From positions 1,617,001-1,681,000 of the forward strand of contig NC_020908.1 of assembly GCF_000155735.2 (NCBI RefSeq): 64,000 nucleotides of DNA, written 5' to 3'. Both the position numbers and the translations under genes were made by a program. The notes below the pieces were generated by a model, which saw nothing but the letters and a program-made list of their open reading frames with translations, had not been told where the DNA came from and ran no database searches. Below, one piece after another: positions 38,016 through 47,271 of the stretch. Positions within the stretch are counted from its first letter, which is position 1. Each line of letters begins with the position of its first letter. This DNA is from Octadecabacter arcticus 238 (lineage in GTDB: Bacteria > Pseudomonadota > Alphaproteobacteria > Rhodobacterales > Rhodobacteraceae).

Positions 38016-38672
38016 TTATTCTGATGCTCCGACGCCCTGTCTCAGTTGGGACAGAATGTTGGCATAATTGTCGACCCCCTGTGCACCAGTAACCAAATGC
38101 TGGCGGTCAAAAACCATTGCGGGGACTCCGGTGATACCTTGCTGAGTCCAGAATTTCTCTTCTGCGCGAACTTGGTCAGCAAAACGTTGATCGACCAGAA
38201 TGGCTTCGGCTTCTGCACGCTCGAGGCCGACTTCTGACGCAATGGCGGCGAGTACATCGGGGTCGGATAGATTACGACAATGGGTGAAGTGCGCGATAAA
38301 TAGCGCCTGTTTCAGATCGTCGCCTTTGCCCTTAAGCGTCGCCCAGTGCAGCAATTGGTGTGTGTCAAACGTGTTATGCATTCGCATGTCGTCCGCGAAT
38401 AAAAACGTAAAGTCGAGATCTTCACCGATTGCTGTCAGGCGATCACGGTTGGCGTGTGATTCAGCCTGACTGCTGCCGTATTTTTCCATTATGTGCTCGA
38501 CCATGTTCTGGCCTTCGGCAGGCATGCTAGGGTTCAATTCAAACGGATGCCAATGGATATCTACGGCCGTGCCTGACGCTTCGGCAGCCCTTTTTAACTG
38601 GCGGCAACCAACAATGCACCACGGACAGACGACGTCTGAGATAATATCGATACGCAATGGCGTCGTTGTCAT
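38016..38672 (-). CDS. DsbA-family oxidoreductase (FrnE-like)
   Basis: Thioredoxin-fold protein of 218 residues, cytoplasmic (no signal peptide). IDIISDVVCPWCIVGCRQLK carries the CPWC active site near residue 18, HWHPFELNPSMP follows, and GITGVPAMVFDRQHLVTGAQ near residue 185 contains the cis-Pro loop. This matches FrnE / 2-hydroxychromene-2-carboxylate isomerase-type DsbA proteins, which act in oxidative-stress or polyketide contexts. The start at ATG 38672 has AAAGGAA upstream. It is monocistronic. Confidence 0.9.
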   Translation of the reverse strand: MTTTPLRIDIISDVVCPWCIVGCRQLKRAAEASGTAVDIHWHPFELNPSMPAEGQNMVEHIMEKYGSSQAESHANRDRLTAIGEDLDFTFLFADDMRMHNTFDTHQLLHWATLKGKGDDLKQALFIAHFTHCRNLSDPDVLAAIASEVGLERAEAEAILVDQRFADQVRAEEKFWTQQGITGVPAMVFDRQHLVTGAQGVDNYANILSQLRQGVGASE

Positions 38673-39012
38673 GGAGGCATTCCTTTGGACTGTGGTACTT
38701 CATTCAGGTGTGGTCGAATGAACAAAACGTCAAGTTATGGAGCAAATCTGGCTCTCAACCAGCGTCTTCAAATAGTAAATTTGTCTGTATAGCTCACGCC
38801 TGAACTTCCCAATTTTAATTTCTGAAAGTTGCCGTGTGTCTTCACATGATCCTTGAGAGGATATTTGCCGCAAATGCCGCAAATGCCGCAGCCTAAGGCG
38901 CCTGCACGCAAATTAATTATCCTAGGGAGTTGGCGTTATTGCACTGTCGTGAGAGTTGCATGATCTTCGTTCTTAAGTTCAAGTGAGGCCCCCTCTGATG
39001 CTCCTATGTTTG
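38673..39012. other. Intergenic region with short repeat R3
   Basis: No gene. TTTGCCGCAAATGCCGCAAA (start 38874) opens a 47-bp block that recurs at 49658-49704 with about six differences; a shorter relative lies near 58195. The right-hand part is expected to contain the 3' end of the IS110 element, whose border I cannot place. Confidence 0.5.
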
Positions 39013-40056
39013 TCAATGCGTAGATTTTGCGCCGTTTGGCACACAAAGTTGGCGATATATCTCGCGGATAATATAACGTTTCAAGCACCGCTTGATCTCG
39101 CTTTTGCTTTTGCCTTGGGCTGTGCGTTTGATTACATATGCCTTGGTTGCTTCGTGACCCCGCATTCGGGTGACAGCAACGATGTAGAGGGCGGCATTGG
39201 CTTTTCGGTTCCCGCCGCGATTCAAGCGCATTCGGTTAGTTTTTCCGCTCGAAGCCGGGATTGGACAAACTCCGCATAGTTTAGCCAGAGCTGCCTCGGA
39301 TTTGATCCGCTCAGGGTTGTCGCCGACGAGGATCAGCATTTCCGCCGCGGTCATTGTCGAGATGCCATGGGAATTCATCAGGCCTGGGGCCTTTTCTCTG
39401 ACCAAACGTTCAAGCTCTTGCCCGTGAACGTGGATTTCCTCGTGCAAGTTCAGCCATCTGCGTGCAATCGCACGCATGGCTGCCTTGGCAGAAGCCGTTG
39501 GTGATGTGATTTTTCCCGGCCTAAGTGCTGCTATGTGGCGGATCAGGCTAATCGGGCCCTTGATTTGATCAAGCATACCGCGCAGCTCTGCAGGCGCATT
39601 GATAATGAGCGCTTTCAAGGTGATCATCGCTTGCGACCTGGACTTCACCGCACTGTCGCGTGCCATCTTGATGTGCCGGATCATTTCGCATGCGCCGATT
39701 TGCGTCTTGGCTAGGGCCGTGGCTTGGCCATTCAGCACCGACCTAGCCGCGCTTTCTGCATCGAGACTGTCGGATTTACCATGAAGATAGCGTAGCTGGC
39801 GATTAGGCCGCATGACGTCCAGCACCGTATGGCCCTTAGCTAACAAATCGCGAGACAGGGCAGCGCCATAAGAGCCAGTACCCTCAATGCCAAAGGCTTT
39901 TATGCTTCCGAACTTGCTCCCCCATACTTCCAAGTCCAGATATCCTTGGCAAGTCGTTGGGATTGTCAGGCCACCCAAACGGGCACCTTGAGTATTCATC
40001 GCGACTGCAATGTGGTTAGATTTATGCGTATCAACGCCGATGATAACTTGGTCCAT
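39013..40056 (-). CDS. IS110-family transposase (DEDD)
   Basis: Recombinase of 347 residues from ATG 40056 (MDQVIIGVDTHKSNHI), favoured by GAAAGGG upstream; an ATG at 40119 would add 21 residues. The N-terminal RuvC-like DEDD domain has GVDTHKSNHIAVAMN, GIEGTGSYGAALSR and KSDSLDAESAARSVL. The C-terminal transposase_20 domain has GISTMTAAEMLILVGDNPER and AKLCGVCPIPASSGKTNRMR, with the conserved serine region. IS110 recombinases act with an element-encoded bridge RNA. Confidence 0.93.
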   Translation of the reverse strand: MDQVIIGVDTHKSNHIAVAMNTQGARLGGLTIPTTCQGYLDLEVWGSKFGSIKAFGIEGTGSYGAALSRDLLAKGHTVLDVMRPNRQLRYLHGKSDSLDAESAARSVLNGQATALAKTQIGACEMIRHIKMARDSAVKSRSQAMITLKALIINAPAELRGMLDQIKGPISLIRHIAALRPGKITSPTASAKAAMRAIARRWLNLHEEIHVHGQELERLVREKAPGLMNSHGISTMTAAEMLILVGDNPERIKSEAALAKLCGVCPIPASSGKTNRMRLNRGGNRKANAALYIVAVTRMRGHEATKAYVIKRTAQGKSKSEIKRCLKRYIIREIYRQLCVPNGAKSTH

Positions 40057-40249
40057 GGATACCCTTTCACTGGAATGGCCCGAGCACCGATCGAAGAGGA
40101 CAGGACTGTGATGGTACAAGACCGTCAGGCTCCTATGAGGTCACATCTCACCCGCTGCCAGGGTAACTTGATGGTCGACACGTCACAGGGAAGACACGTG
40201 GTCATTCAGGGAATGGGTCAGGCCATCAAGTTACAATAGTATACTCACA
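40057..40249 (-). ncRNA. Putative IS110 bridge-RNA region
   Basis: The non-coding segment upstream of the transposase. It contains a perfect 12-bp inverted repeat, GTAACTTGATGG (40163-40174) and CCATCAAGTTAC (40223-40234), separated by 48 bases. In IS110 elements this upstream end encodes a bridge RNA that pairs with donor and target DNA. The stem is observed; the RNA is inferred from the family, and its ends are unknown. Confidence 0.5.
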
Positions 40250-40314
40250 GTCAGGGATGTTGTCCGCTGCTCTATTTTTCTCTAATTTTCAGGTGGGCGG
40301 ATTAGGACAATGAC

Positions 40315-40809
40315 ATGGGATATTCACTGGAACGAAAAGCAGCTGTGCTGAAACGGATGCTTCCGCCGAACAACGTGGCCATTCGGCAGCTTTCGCAGGA
40401 GGAAGGGATTTCGGAGGCGACGCTTTTCTCTTGGCGTGCTCAGGCGCGCAACAAGGGGCAGCTTTTGCCTGACGCTGATGCGAGCCCTGAGGGCTGGTCT
40501 TCACGTGACAAGTTTGCGGCGGTGTTGGAAACTGCTGCGCTGAACGAGGCTGACCTAGCCGAATACTGCCGCAAACGCGGCCTTTACCCGGCGCAGATTG
40601 CCATGTGGCGAGTTGCTTGCGAGCAGGCCAACGACTGGGACCGCACGAGTGCAGCACGTCTTGTGCGTGCGACCAAGGAAGACAAGAAACGGATGAAAGA
40701 TTTGGAACGCGAGCTTGCTCGCAAGGATCGCGCACTGGCCGAAACTGCAGCACTGCTTGTTCTGCGAAAAAAGGCCTCAGCGATCTGGGGGGACGGAGAG
40801 GACGCATGA
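40315..40809 (+). CDS. IS-C OrfA
   Basis: 164-residue OrfA, complete. It carries a helix-turn-helix region (YSLERKAAVLKRMLPPNNVA, then LSQEEGISEATLFSWR) and a second HTH-like repeat (AALNEADLAEYCRKRGLYPA). A C-terminal coiled helix reads MKDLERELARKDRALAET. The in-frame heptamer A-AAA-AAG (in CTGCGAAAAAAGGCC) provides a -1 frameshift site into OrfB. Identical at protein level to the 45220 copy. Confidence 0.9.
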   Translation: MGYSLERKAAVLKRMLPPNNVAIRQLSQEEGISEATLFSWRAQARNKGQLLPDADASPEGWSSRDKFAAVLETAALNEADLAEYCRKRGLYPAQIAMWRVACEQANDWDRTSAARLVRATKEDKKRMKDLERELARKDRALAETAALLVLRKKASAIWGDGEDA

Positions 40810-41257
40810 TCAGCACCCCAGATCGCCAAACCGCAGTTGCTCTGATCAATGAGGCCGTCACCGCAGGAGCGCGGCGCGCCAAAGCCTGTTCCGAGTTGGA
40901 AATCAGCGAACGCACTCTGCGGCGCTGGACAAAAGACGGCGAGGTTCGCCCTGATAAGCGCCCCCTCGTGCCGCGTGCGGAACCAGCAAACGCGTTGAGT
41001 ACGGCAGAACGCGCGGCTGTTCTAGATGTCTGTAATTCAAAGGAGTTCTCTAGCCTTCCCCCAAGTCAGATTGTGCCAAAGCTAGCCGATCAGGGTCGAT
41101 ATCTGGCCTCGGAATCGAGTTTCTACCGCATTTTGCGCGCCAATGGATTGCAGCATCACCGGGGGCGAGCCAAGTCCCCAGTCAAGCGTAAGAAGCCCAC
41201 AAGCTATCAGGCCAGTGCGGAACGTGTCAACGACTTTGAGACAGTGGCTTTTGGACT

Positions 41258-42271
41258 TTAGGCTTGGGTTTCTTCGGTTGGTTTTGGTGGGTTGATCCAG
41301 ACGGCGGTCGGGATTTGAGGCGGTTTTGGTGGTTTGTGTACGAAGCGTTCGGGCGTGGCGAGGAATGCCGCGTCTAGTGTTGCTTGTCGCGCGGTGTAGA
41401 TTTCTTGGGCCTGCCCAAAATGGATTTGGTCGGGCGTCATCAGACCAATCCCGGCGTGATGATGGTCTTGGTTATACCATGCAAAGAACCTGCGGCAGAA
41501 TGCGCGAGCCTGCTCGATGGTTTCAAAGTTCTTGGGGAACTCTGGCTGATATTTCAGTGTTTTGAAGTGGGCTTCGGAGAACGGGTTGTCGTTTGAGGTG
41601 TGGGGCCGACTGTGGGACTTGAGCACACCAAGATCAACCAGCATCAGGGCTGTCGTCTTTGCCTTCATGGGCCCACCGCGATCTGCATGCAATGTCAGCT
41701 GATCGCGTGGAACCTCGTGTTTTTCCATCGCGTCGATGAACAGCTCTTTGAACTGGCTGGCGCTCTCCGCGTGCTCGACGCGCCAGCCAACAACGCGGCG
41801 GCTGAAGATGTCGAGGATGACATAGAGATAGAAGTAGGACCATTTCACCGGGCCCCTCAGCTTGGTGATGTCCCAAGACCAGACCTGATTGGGGGCTTCA
41901 GCTAGAAGTTCAGGCTTTTGATAGACGGGATGTGTGCGCTGTCGGCGGCGTTCGCCAACTTCGCCCTGCGCGGCCAATATCCGATACATCGTGCGGATTG
42001 AACACAGATAGGTGCCTTCATCCAGCAAGGTGGCAAAGACCTCTGTGGGCGTCTGATCCGCAAAGCGGGGTTCGCGCAGGTGGTGCAATACCTGGTCTCT
42101 TTCCCTTTCCGGCAGAGCCCGCGAAGACGCTGCGCGCGGTGGGCGTGTGCGTGGTGGTGCCGTCAGCGCCGCACGCTGTCGAAGAACGCTCGCGCGCGAT
42201 AATGATAGCGCGGCGCAGACAGCCGAGGTCAAGCCGCTGCCGGTGGGCAATGCAATCGCGACGGCCATCAT
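41258..42271 (-). CDS. IS3-A OrfB
   Basis: 337-residue OrfB with the intact DDE triad ([29 protein letters not shown]). It belongs to the RRRQRT/KLRG sequence type of the copy at 9098. Confidence 0.93.
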   Translation of the reverse strand: MMAVAIALPTGSGLTSAVCAALSLSRASVLRQRAALTAPPRTRPPRAASSRALPERERDQVLHHLREPRFADQTPTEVFATLLDEGTYLCSIRTMYRILAAQGEVGERRRQRTHPVYQKPELLAEAPNQVWSWDITKLRGPVKWSYFYLYVILDIFSRRVVGWRVEHAESASQFKELFIDAMEKHEVPRDQLTLHADRGGPMKAKTTALMLVDLGVLKSHSRPHTSNDNPFSEAHFKTLKYQPEFPKNFETIEQARAFCRRFFAWYNQDHHHAGIGLMTPDQIHFGQAQEIYTARQATLDAAFLATPERFVHKPPKPPQIPTAVWINPPKPTEETQA

Positions 42272-42750
42272 GATTTGCCGCTGCGCTCTTGCGTCTGCTC
42301 CATCTCGTCCAGAAGTCCCGCCACTTTTTTTTGGATGGCAATGATGGCTTCCGCCTGATCCAGACGGCGCCGCAAGGCTGTCACCTCACGGTTGGCCTTA
42401 GCCAGCTCAGCTTGCAATGGATTGGCAGGTGCCTTTTGTGGGCCACGGCGCATTGGCTGCAATGCACCCAATGTGCCGGCCGCCCGCGCACGGCGCCAAT
42501 CGGTCAGTGCAGAGGAATAAAGCCCCTCCCGCCGTAGAATGGCGGAAACCCCGCCAGTGTCTGCCACTTGGTCCGTCTCATCCAGAATGCGCAGTTTGTA
42601 TTTGGCTGTGAAGTTGCGTCGCTTCGGGATGCTCGTCAGTTCCGCTGTGGGAGCCAACGGCGCATTAACAACGCGGGGAGGCGACGTCGGGGCCAAAACG
42701 GCTCCAGATCCAGCATCTGGCGAAAGTGGTGATTGTGAAGGCATAACCAT
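42268..42750 (-). CDS. IS3-A OrfA
   Basis: 160-residue OrfA, identical in plan to the 8619 copy. Same A8 slippery run and 4-bp overlap with orfB. The upstream AGGAG ribosome-binding site is present. Confidence 0.92.
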   Translation of the reverse strand: MVMPSQSPLSPDAGSGAVLAPTSPPRVVNAPLAPTAELTSIPKRRNFTAKYKLRILDETDQVADTGGVSAILRREGLYSSALTDWRRARAAGTLGALQPMRRGPQKAPANPLQAELAKANREVTALRRRLDQAEAIIAIQKKVAGLLDEMEQTQERSGKS

Positions 42751-43519
42751 GGGTTCGTTCTCCTACGCCCTCAAGTGTAAACTTTAGCCAGTCAATTGTC
42801 TCACGCTTATTGGCACGGAGGGGTGCGCCCTGTGAGGTCTGGACCTGGGACATTACCTGGATGCCGGGACCTGTCGCAGGCATGTTCTTCTATCTGTATC
42901 TGATCGTGGACATCTTCAGCCGGAAGATCGTGGGCTGTACATCCATGAGCGTGAAAGTGCGGATCTGGCTGCCATTCTGATCCGGCAAGCAGTGCTAGCG
43001 GAGGGCTGTCAGATGCGCCCCTTGGTTCTGCACGCTGACAACGGCAGTCCTATGAAGGGCGCCACGATGAAGGTGACGATGGAAAAACTAGGGATCACGG
43101 CCTCCTACAGTCGCCCTCGCGTAAGCAACGACAACCCTTTCTCAGAGGCGTTGTTCCGAACCTGCAAATACCGCCCGGACTGGCCGACCAAGGGCTTTGC
43201 CACCAAGGCGGATGCTCAAACCTGGGTCCAAACCTTCGCTGGTTGGTACAATAGTGAACACCTGCACAGCGCCATCCGCTTCGTCACGCCGAATGCGCGC
43301 CACGCAGGTCATGATCGTGCAACGCTCACAAATCGTGCCAATCTCTATGCCACTGCTCGCGCGCAAAACCCGCAACGCTGGTCAGGAAAAACCCGAAACT
43401 GGCAACCAGCAGGACCCGTCTGGCTGAACCCAGAAAACGAAATCAGCGCCTCTGAAATCAGAGACGCTGCATGAAATCGGCGGACAACACCTTTGACAAA
43501 CACCGGAGGGTAGGGTCCC

Positions 43520-43771
43520 CTAAATCAGAGACAGGTCACATCACGAAGCCGGTAAGGCTCAAATATAAACCCCCATATGCATCGCCGGACATTTGCGACG
43601 GTTGCGATGGAAGCAGGAGTGCTGGAGGAAATCGTGGGGCGGTTACTCAATCACACGCCATTGTCGATCACTGGGCAGAGATATGTGTGGCCGTCGTTGG
43701 ATGCATTGCGTCCGTCGATGGAGATTGTATGCCAGGAATTATCGAAACGGTTAGGGGGCGAACATGGCTGA
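43520..43771 (+). pseudogene. P4-type integrase, C-terminal fragment
   Basis: Closely similar to the last quarter of the integrase at 33868, at roughly 90 percent by eye: AAATCAGAGACAGGTCACAT is shared, then HRRTFATVAMEAGVLEEIVG, LLNHTPLSITGQRY and SLDALRPSMEI. An extra C near 43573 (AAACCCCCAT) shifts the frame relative to the intact gene. The N-terminal three quarters are lost at the IS-C border. It shows that a second, related integrase gene once lay here. The readable frame from ATG 43577 overlaps the next gene's start. Confidence 0.88.
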
Positions 43772-44506
43772 ATGGTCATTTGATCAGAGTATCTCCGAAG
43801 AAACCTCGCCGCCTTTCGAGGACTTGGTAGAGTTGTGGTCTGCATTTGAGATCATTGACGAAGTTGGCCCACGTTATGACTCTGGAAAACGCCTCCAGCA
43901 ACTCGATGACGACCTGTTCGACGGGTTGCGCCTCCGGACAGTCACTGACGAACATCCGCTGAACTGGATCAAGGGGTCTGTCCAAGCAAAGAATGAGATT
44001 TTGAAGAAAATTCCGGTCGGCAGTCATAGCGCGCTGGAAGTGGTCACTGGCTTAAACGCGCTCAAGGCCGCCCGCGTAGATTTGCCATTGCACCGTGAAT
44101 CGCCTGTTCTCTTGTCGGAAGAGTATCGGATCGAGCAAGGGCTGGTGTTCGTGCGATCAAAGCCCAGACTTAAGTATATCACCGGAAAGCCGACTTCCCA
44201 CTATTACGCTCAGATATCCCAGGATTGGGCGCAATTTTTTGTTGAGCTTGATGTGATCGGCTCAGTAGTCACAAAACTGGTATTGCGCTGCCTGCAGGAA
44301 GGTCGTGCGATTTGTGTACTCCAAGAGATCTCAGGATGTGCGCTACAGGTACCTAGCAGTTGGAACACAAAGTCTGGATTAGACGGCCGTGCGAAGTCTC
44401 CATTTCTGCTGACCTGCGACCTGGCAGAAGCTTGGAACTTAAAACATATGGATACTCTGGAGCGTTCGGATCGCAAGGTGAAAACTCGTGCGCTCCGATG
44501 GCTTCA
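43764..44506 (+). pseudogene. Unknown protein, 3'-truncated by IS3-A
   Basis: The first 247 native codons of a gene that starts 8 bases inside the integrase fragment's frame and is cut at 44507 by IS3-A. Acidic N-terminus (SFDQSISEETSPPFEDLVEL); later LNWIKGSVQAKNEILKKIPV and ALEVVTGLNALKAARVDLPL. I recognise no domain. Position directly after an integrase suggests island cargo. The other side of the break is not in the window, since the IS3-A copy here lost its 5' end. Confidence 0.6.
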
Positions 44507-45219
44507 CGGAACGTGTCAACGACTTTGAGACAGTGGCTTTTGGACTTTAGGCTTGGGTTTCTTCGGTTGGTTTTGGTGGGTTGATCCAGACGGCGGTCGG
44601 GATTTGAGGCGGTTTTGGTGGTTTGTGTACGAAGCGTTCGGGCGTGGCGAGGAATGCCGCGTCTAGTGTTGCTTGTCGCGCGGTGTAGATTTCTTGGGCC
44701 TGCCCAAAATGGATTTGGTCGGGCGTCATCAGACCAATCCCGGCGTGATGATGGTCTTGGTTATACCATGCAAAGAACCTGCGGCAGAATGCGCGAGCCT
44801 GTTCGATGGTTTCAAAGTTCTTGGGGAACTCTGGCTGATATTTCAGTGTTTTGAAGTGGGCTTCGGAGAACGGGTTGTCGTTTGAGGTGTGGGGCCGACT
44901 GTGGGACTTGAGCACACCAAGATCAACCAGCATCAGGGCTGTCGTCTTTGCCTTCATGGGCCCACCGCGATCTGCATGCAATGTCAGCTGATCGCGTGGG
45001 ACCTCGTGTTTTTCCATCGCGTCGATGAACAGCTCTTTGAACTGGCTGGCGCTCTCCGCGTGCTCGACGCGCCAGCCAACAACGCGGCGGCTGAAGATGT
45101 CGAGGATGACATAGAGATAGAAGTAGGACCATTTCACCGGGCCCATCCCCCTCTGTCAGGGATGTTGTCCGCTGCTCTATTTTTCTCTAATTTTCAGGTG
45201 GGCGGATTAGGACAATGAC

Positions 45220-45714
45220 ATGGGATATTCACTGGAACGAAAAGCAGCTGTGCTGAAACGGATGCTTCCGCCGAACAACGTGGCCATTCGGCAGCTTTCG
45301 CAGGAGGAAGGGATTTCGGAGGCGACGCTTTTCTCTTGGCGTGCTCAGGCGCGCAACAAGGGGCAGCTTTTGCCTGACGCTGATGCGAGCCCTGAGGGCT
45401 GGTCTTCACGTGACAAGTTTGCGGCGGTGTTGGAAACTGCTGCGCTGAACGAGGCTGACCTAGCCGAATACTGCCGCAAACGCGGCCTTTACCCGGCGCA
45501 GATTGCCATGTGGCGAGTTGCTTGCGAGCAGGCCAACGACTGGGACCGCACGAGTGCAGCACGTCTTGTGCGTGCGACCAAGGAAGACAAGAAACGGATG
45601 AAAGATTTGGAACGTGAGCTTGCTCGCAAGGATCGCGCACTGGCCGAAACTGCAGCACTGCTTGTTCTGCGAAAAAAGGCCTCAGCGATCTGGGGGGACG
45701 GAGAGGACGCATGA
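45220..45714 (+). CDS. IS-C OrfA
   Basis: 164 residues, same as the 40315 copy: two HTH-like segments, coiled helix, and an A-AAA-AAG heptamer for -1 frameshifting just before the end. The stop overlaps the OrfB ATG (ATGA). Confidence 0.92.
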   Translation: MGYSLERKAAVLKRMLPPNNVAIRQLSQEEGISEATLFSWRAQARNKGQLLPDADASPEGWSSRDKFAAVLETAALNEADLAEYCRKRGLYPAQIAMWRVACEQANDWDRTSAARLVRATKEDKKRMKDLERELARKDRALAETAALLVLRKKASAIWGDGEDA

Positions 45715-46772
45715 TCAGCACCCCAGATCGCCAAACCGCAGTTGCTCTGATCAATGAGGCCGTCACCGCAGGAGCGCGGCGCGCCAAAGCCTGTTCCGAG
45801 TTGGAAATCAGCGAACGCACTCTGCGGCGCTGGACAAAAGACGGCGAGGTTCGCCCTGATAAGCGCCCCCTCGTGCCGCGTGCGGAACCAGCAAACGCGT
45901 TGAGTACGGCAGAACGCGCGGCTGTTCTAGATGTCTGTAATTCAAAGGAGTTCTCTAGCCTTCCCCCAAGTCAGATTGTGCCAAAGCTAGCCGATCAGGG
46001 TCGATATCTGGCCTCGGAATCGAGTTTCTACCGCATTTTGCGCGCCAATGGATTGCAGCATCACCGGGGTCGAGCCAAGTCCCCAGTCAAGCGTAAGAAG
46101 CCCACAAGCTATCAGGCCAGTGCGCCCTGTGAGGTCTGGACCTGGGACATTACCTGGATGCCGGGACCTGTCGCAGGCATGTTCTTCTATCTGTATCTGA
46201 TCGTGGACATCTTCAGCCGGAAGATCGTGTGCTGGGAGGTCCATGAGCGTGAAAGTGCGGATCTGGCTGCCATTCTGATCCGGCAAGCAGTGCTAGCGGA
46301 GGGCTGTCAGTTGCGCCCCTTGGTTCTGCACGCTGACAACGGCAGTCCTATGAAGGGCGCCACGATGAAGGTGACGATGGAAAAACTAGGGATCACGGCC
46401 TCCTACAGTCGCCCTCGCGTAAGCAACGACAACCCTTTCTCAGAGGCGTTGTTCCGAACCTGCAAATACCGCCCGGACTGGCCGACCAAGGGCTTTGCCA
46501 CCAAGGCGGATGCTCAAACCTGGGTCCAAACCTTCGCTGGTTGGTACAATAGTGAACACCTGCACAGCGCCATCCGCTTCGTCACGCCGAATGCGCGCCA
46601 CGCAGGTCATGATCGTGCAACGCTCACAAATCGTGCCAATCTCTATGCCACTGCTCGCGCGCAAAACCCGCAACGCTGGTCAGGAAAAACCCGAAACTGG
46701 CAACCAGCAGGACCCGTCTGGCTGAACCCAGAAAACGAAATCAGCGCCTCTGAAATCAGAGACGCTGCATGA
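45711..46772 (+). CDS. IS-C OrfB (DDE integrase core)
   Basis: 353 residues. ISERTLRRWTKDGEV is a helix-turn-helix-like start; FYRILRANGLQHHRGRAKSP links to the core. The core has WTWDITWMPG (Asp), LHADNGSPM (Asp) and [10 protein letters not shown] (Glu). Overall plan resembles IS3-A OrfB, but the sequence is clearly different. Probably made as an OrfAB fusion by frameshifting. Confidence 0.94.
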   Translation: MISTPDRQTAVALINEAVTAGARRAKACSELEISERTLRRWTKDGEVRPDKRPLVPRAEPANALSTAERAAVLDVCNSKEFSSLPPSQIVPKLADQGRYLASESSFYRILRANGLQHHRGRAKSPVKRKKPTSYQASAPCEVWTWDITWMPGPVAGMFFYLYLIVDIFSRKIVCWEVHERESADLAAILIRQAVLAEGCQLRPLVLHADNGSPMKGATMKVTMEKLGITASYSRPRVSNDNPFSEALFRTCKYRPDWPTKGFATKADAQTWVQTFAGWYNSEHLHSAIRFVTPNARHAGHDRATLTNRANLYATARAQNPQRWSGKTRNWQPAGPVWLNPENEISASEIRDAA

Positions 46773-46974
46773 AATTGGCGGACAACACCTTTGACAAACA
46801 CCGCCATCAGCTTGGTGATGTCCCAAGACCAGACCTGATTGGGGGCTTCAGCTAGAAGTTCCGGCTTTTGATAGACGGGATGTGTGCGCTGTCGGCGGCG
46901 TTCGCCAACTTTGAACTTCGTCCCTGTTGCCGGACATTGGGGTACTTTACCCCAGTCCGTGAAAGGGGCACCAA

Positions 46975-47271
46975 ATGGGACAACATCGACGCAATTATAC
47001 AGACGATTATAAGGCAGCTGCAGTTGAGCGGTTATATGAGCCTGGTGCGACGCAAGGCAGCGTTGCCAAGGAGCTTGGGATCACTGGGACGCAGCTGAAG
47101 ACGTGGCGCTTGGAAATTGAGGCGTTTGGCTCAGTTGAAGCCAAACGGCGTCAGCAGGCGGATGCGGCTGAATTGCTCCGCCTTCGCAAAGACAACAAGC
47201 GGCTTGCTGAGGAAGTGGAGATTTTGCACAAAGCATCCGCTTTTTTCGCGGCGCGGGCGGTGAAACCATGA
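46975..47271 (+). CDS. IS3-B OrfA
   Basis: 98 residues, helix-turn-helix (VAKELGITGTQLKTWR) and leucine-rich C-terminal helix. T-TTT-TTC heptamer near the 3' end for -1 frameshifting, 4-base overlap with OrfB. Confidence 0.92.
   Translation: MGQHRRNYTDDYKAAAVERLYEPGATQGSVAKELGITGTQLKTWRLEIEAFGSVEAKRRQQADAAELLRLRKDNKRLAEEVEILHKASAFFAARAVKP

Larger units (their letters stand above)
39005..40249 (-). mobile_element. IS110-family element (approximate borders)
   Basis: Contains one IS110 transposase gene and a roughly 190-bp upstream non-coding region. IS110 elements lack inverted repeats and usually target duplications, so the borders are estimates. The right border is set by the point where IS-C sequence begins (GTCAGGGATG at 40250). 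The IS-C copy there lacks its first 8 bases, as if this element inserted into or beside its end. Confidence 0.75.
41218..42822 (-). mobile_element. IS3-A, copy 3 (complete, inverted)
   Basis: 1605 bp with TSD GTG (41215-41217 and 42823-42825). The empty site CCAGTGCGCCC is seen in the intact IS-C at about 46116, so the insertion into IS-C is certain. Confidence 0.96.
40806..43474 (+). pseudogene. IS-C OrfB, split by IS3-A and frameshifted
   Basis: The first part (40806-41217) reads ISTPDRQTAVALINEA through KPTSYQAS. IS3-A then intervenes, and the frame resumes at 42823. A 1-bp deletion relative to the intact copy near 42938 (ATCGTGGGCTGTACATCC against ATCGTGTGCTGGGAGGTCC) breaks the frame again before HADNGSPM and [10 protein letters not shown]. 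It is inactive. Confidence 0.92.
40250..43505 (+). mobile_element. IS3-family element 'IS-C', copy 1, decayed and interrupted by IS3-A
   Basis: Matches the complete copy at 45147-46803 but lacks the first 8 bases of the left end. It is split by IS3-A (41218-42822, TSD GTG) and has a 1-bp deletion near 42938. The right end, read inward CGGTGTTTGTCAAAGGTG, is retained at 43505. It is not capable of moving by itself. Confidence 0.9.
45147..46803 (+). mobile_element. IS-C, copy 2 (complete)
   Basis: 1657 bp with TSD CCAT. Ends CCCCCTCTGTCAGGGATG and, read inward from the right, CGGTGTTTGTCAAAGGTG share GTCA and the following GTTGTCCGC. Both frames are open, so it is the potentially active copy. 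Confidence 0.94.
44507..46911 (-). mobile_element. IS3-A, partial copy 4 (inverted), interrupted by IS-C
   Basis: The 3' end of IS3-A (CGGAACGTGTCAACGACTTT at 44507) runs to 45146. IS-C sits in it (TSD CCAT at 45143-45146 and 46804-46807). IS3-A then continues to 46911, where it stops abruptly at IS3-B. The 5' half including orfA is missing. Confidence 0.92.
44547..46911 (-). pseudogene. IS3-A OrfB, 5'-truncated and split by IS-C
   Basis: 44547-45146 encodes the C-terminal 199 residues from [20 protein letters not shown] on, including LHADRGGPM and [10 protein letters not shown]. 46808-46911 encodes the preceding part (WERRQ-region to WSWDITKL). Without the N-terminus and orfA this copy is inactive. 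Confidence 0.9.

Noticed and set aside
40289..40915. 208-codon minus-strand frame opposite IS-C OrfA (also at 45194-45820)
   Set aside because: Long only because of codon bias on the opposite strand; it moves with the IS and has no domain.
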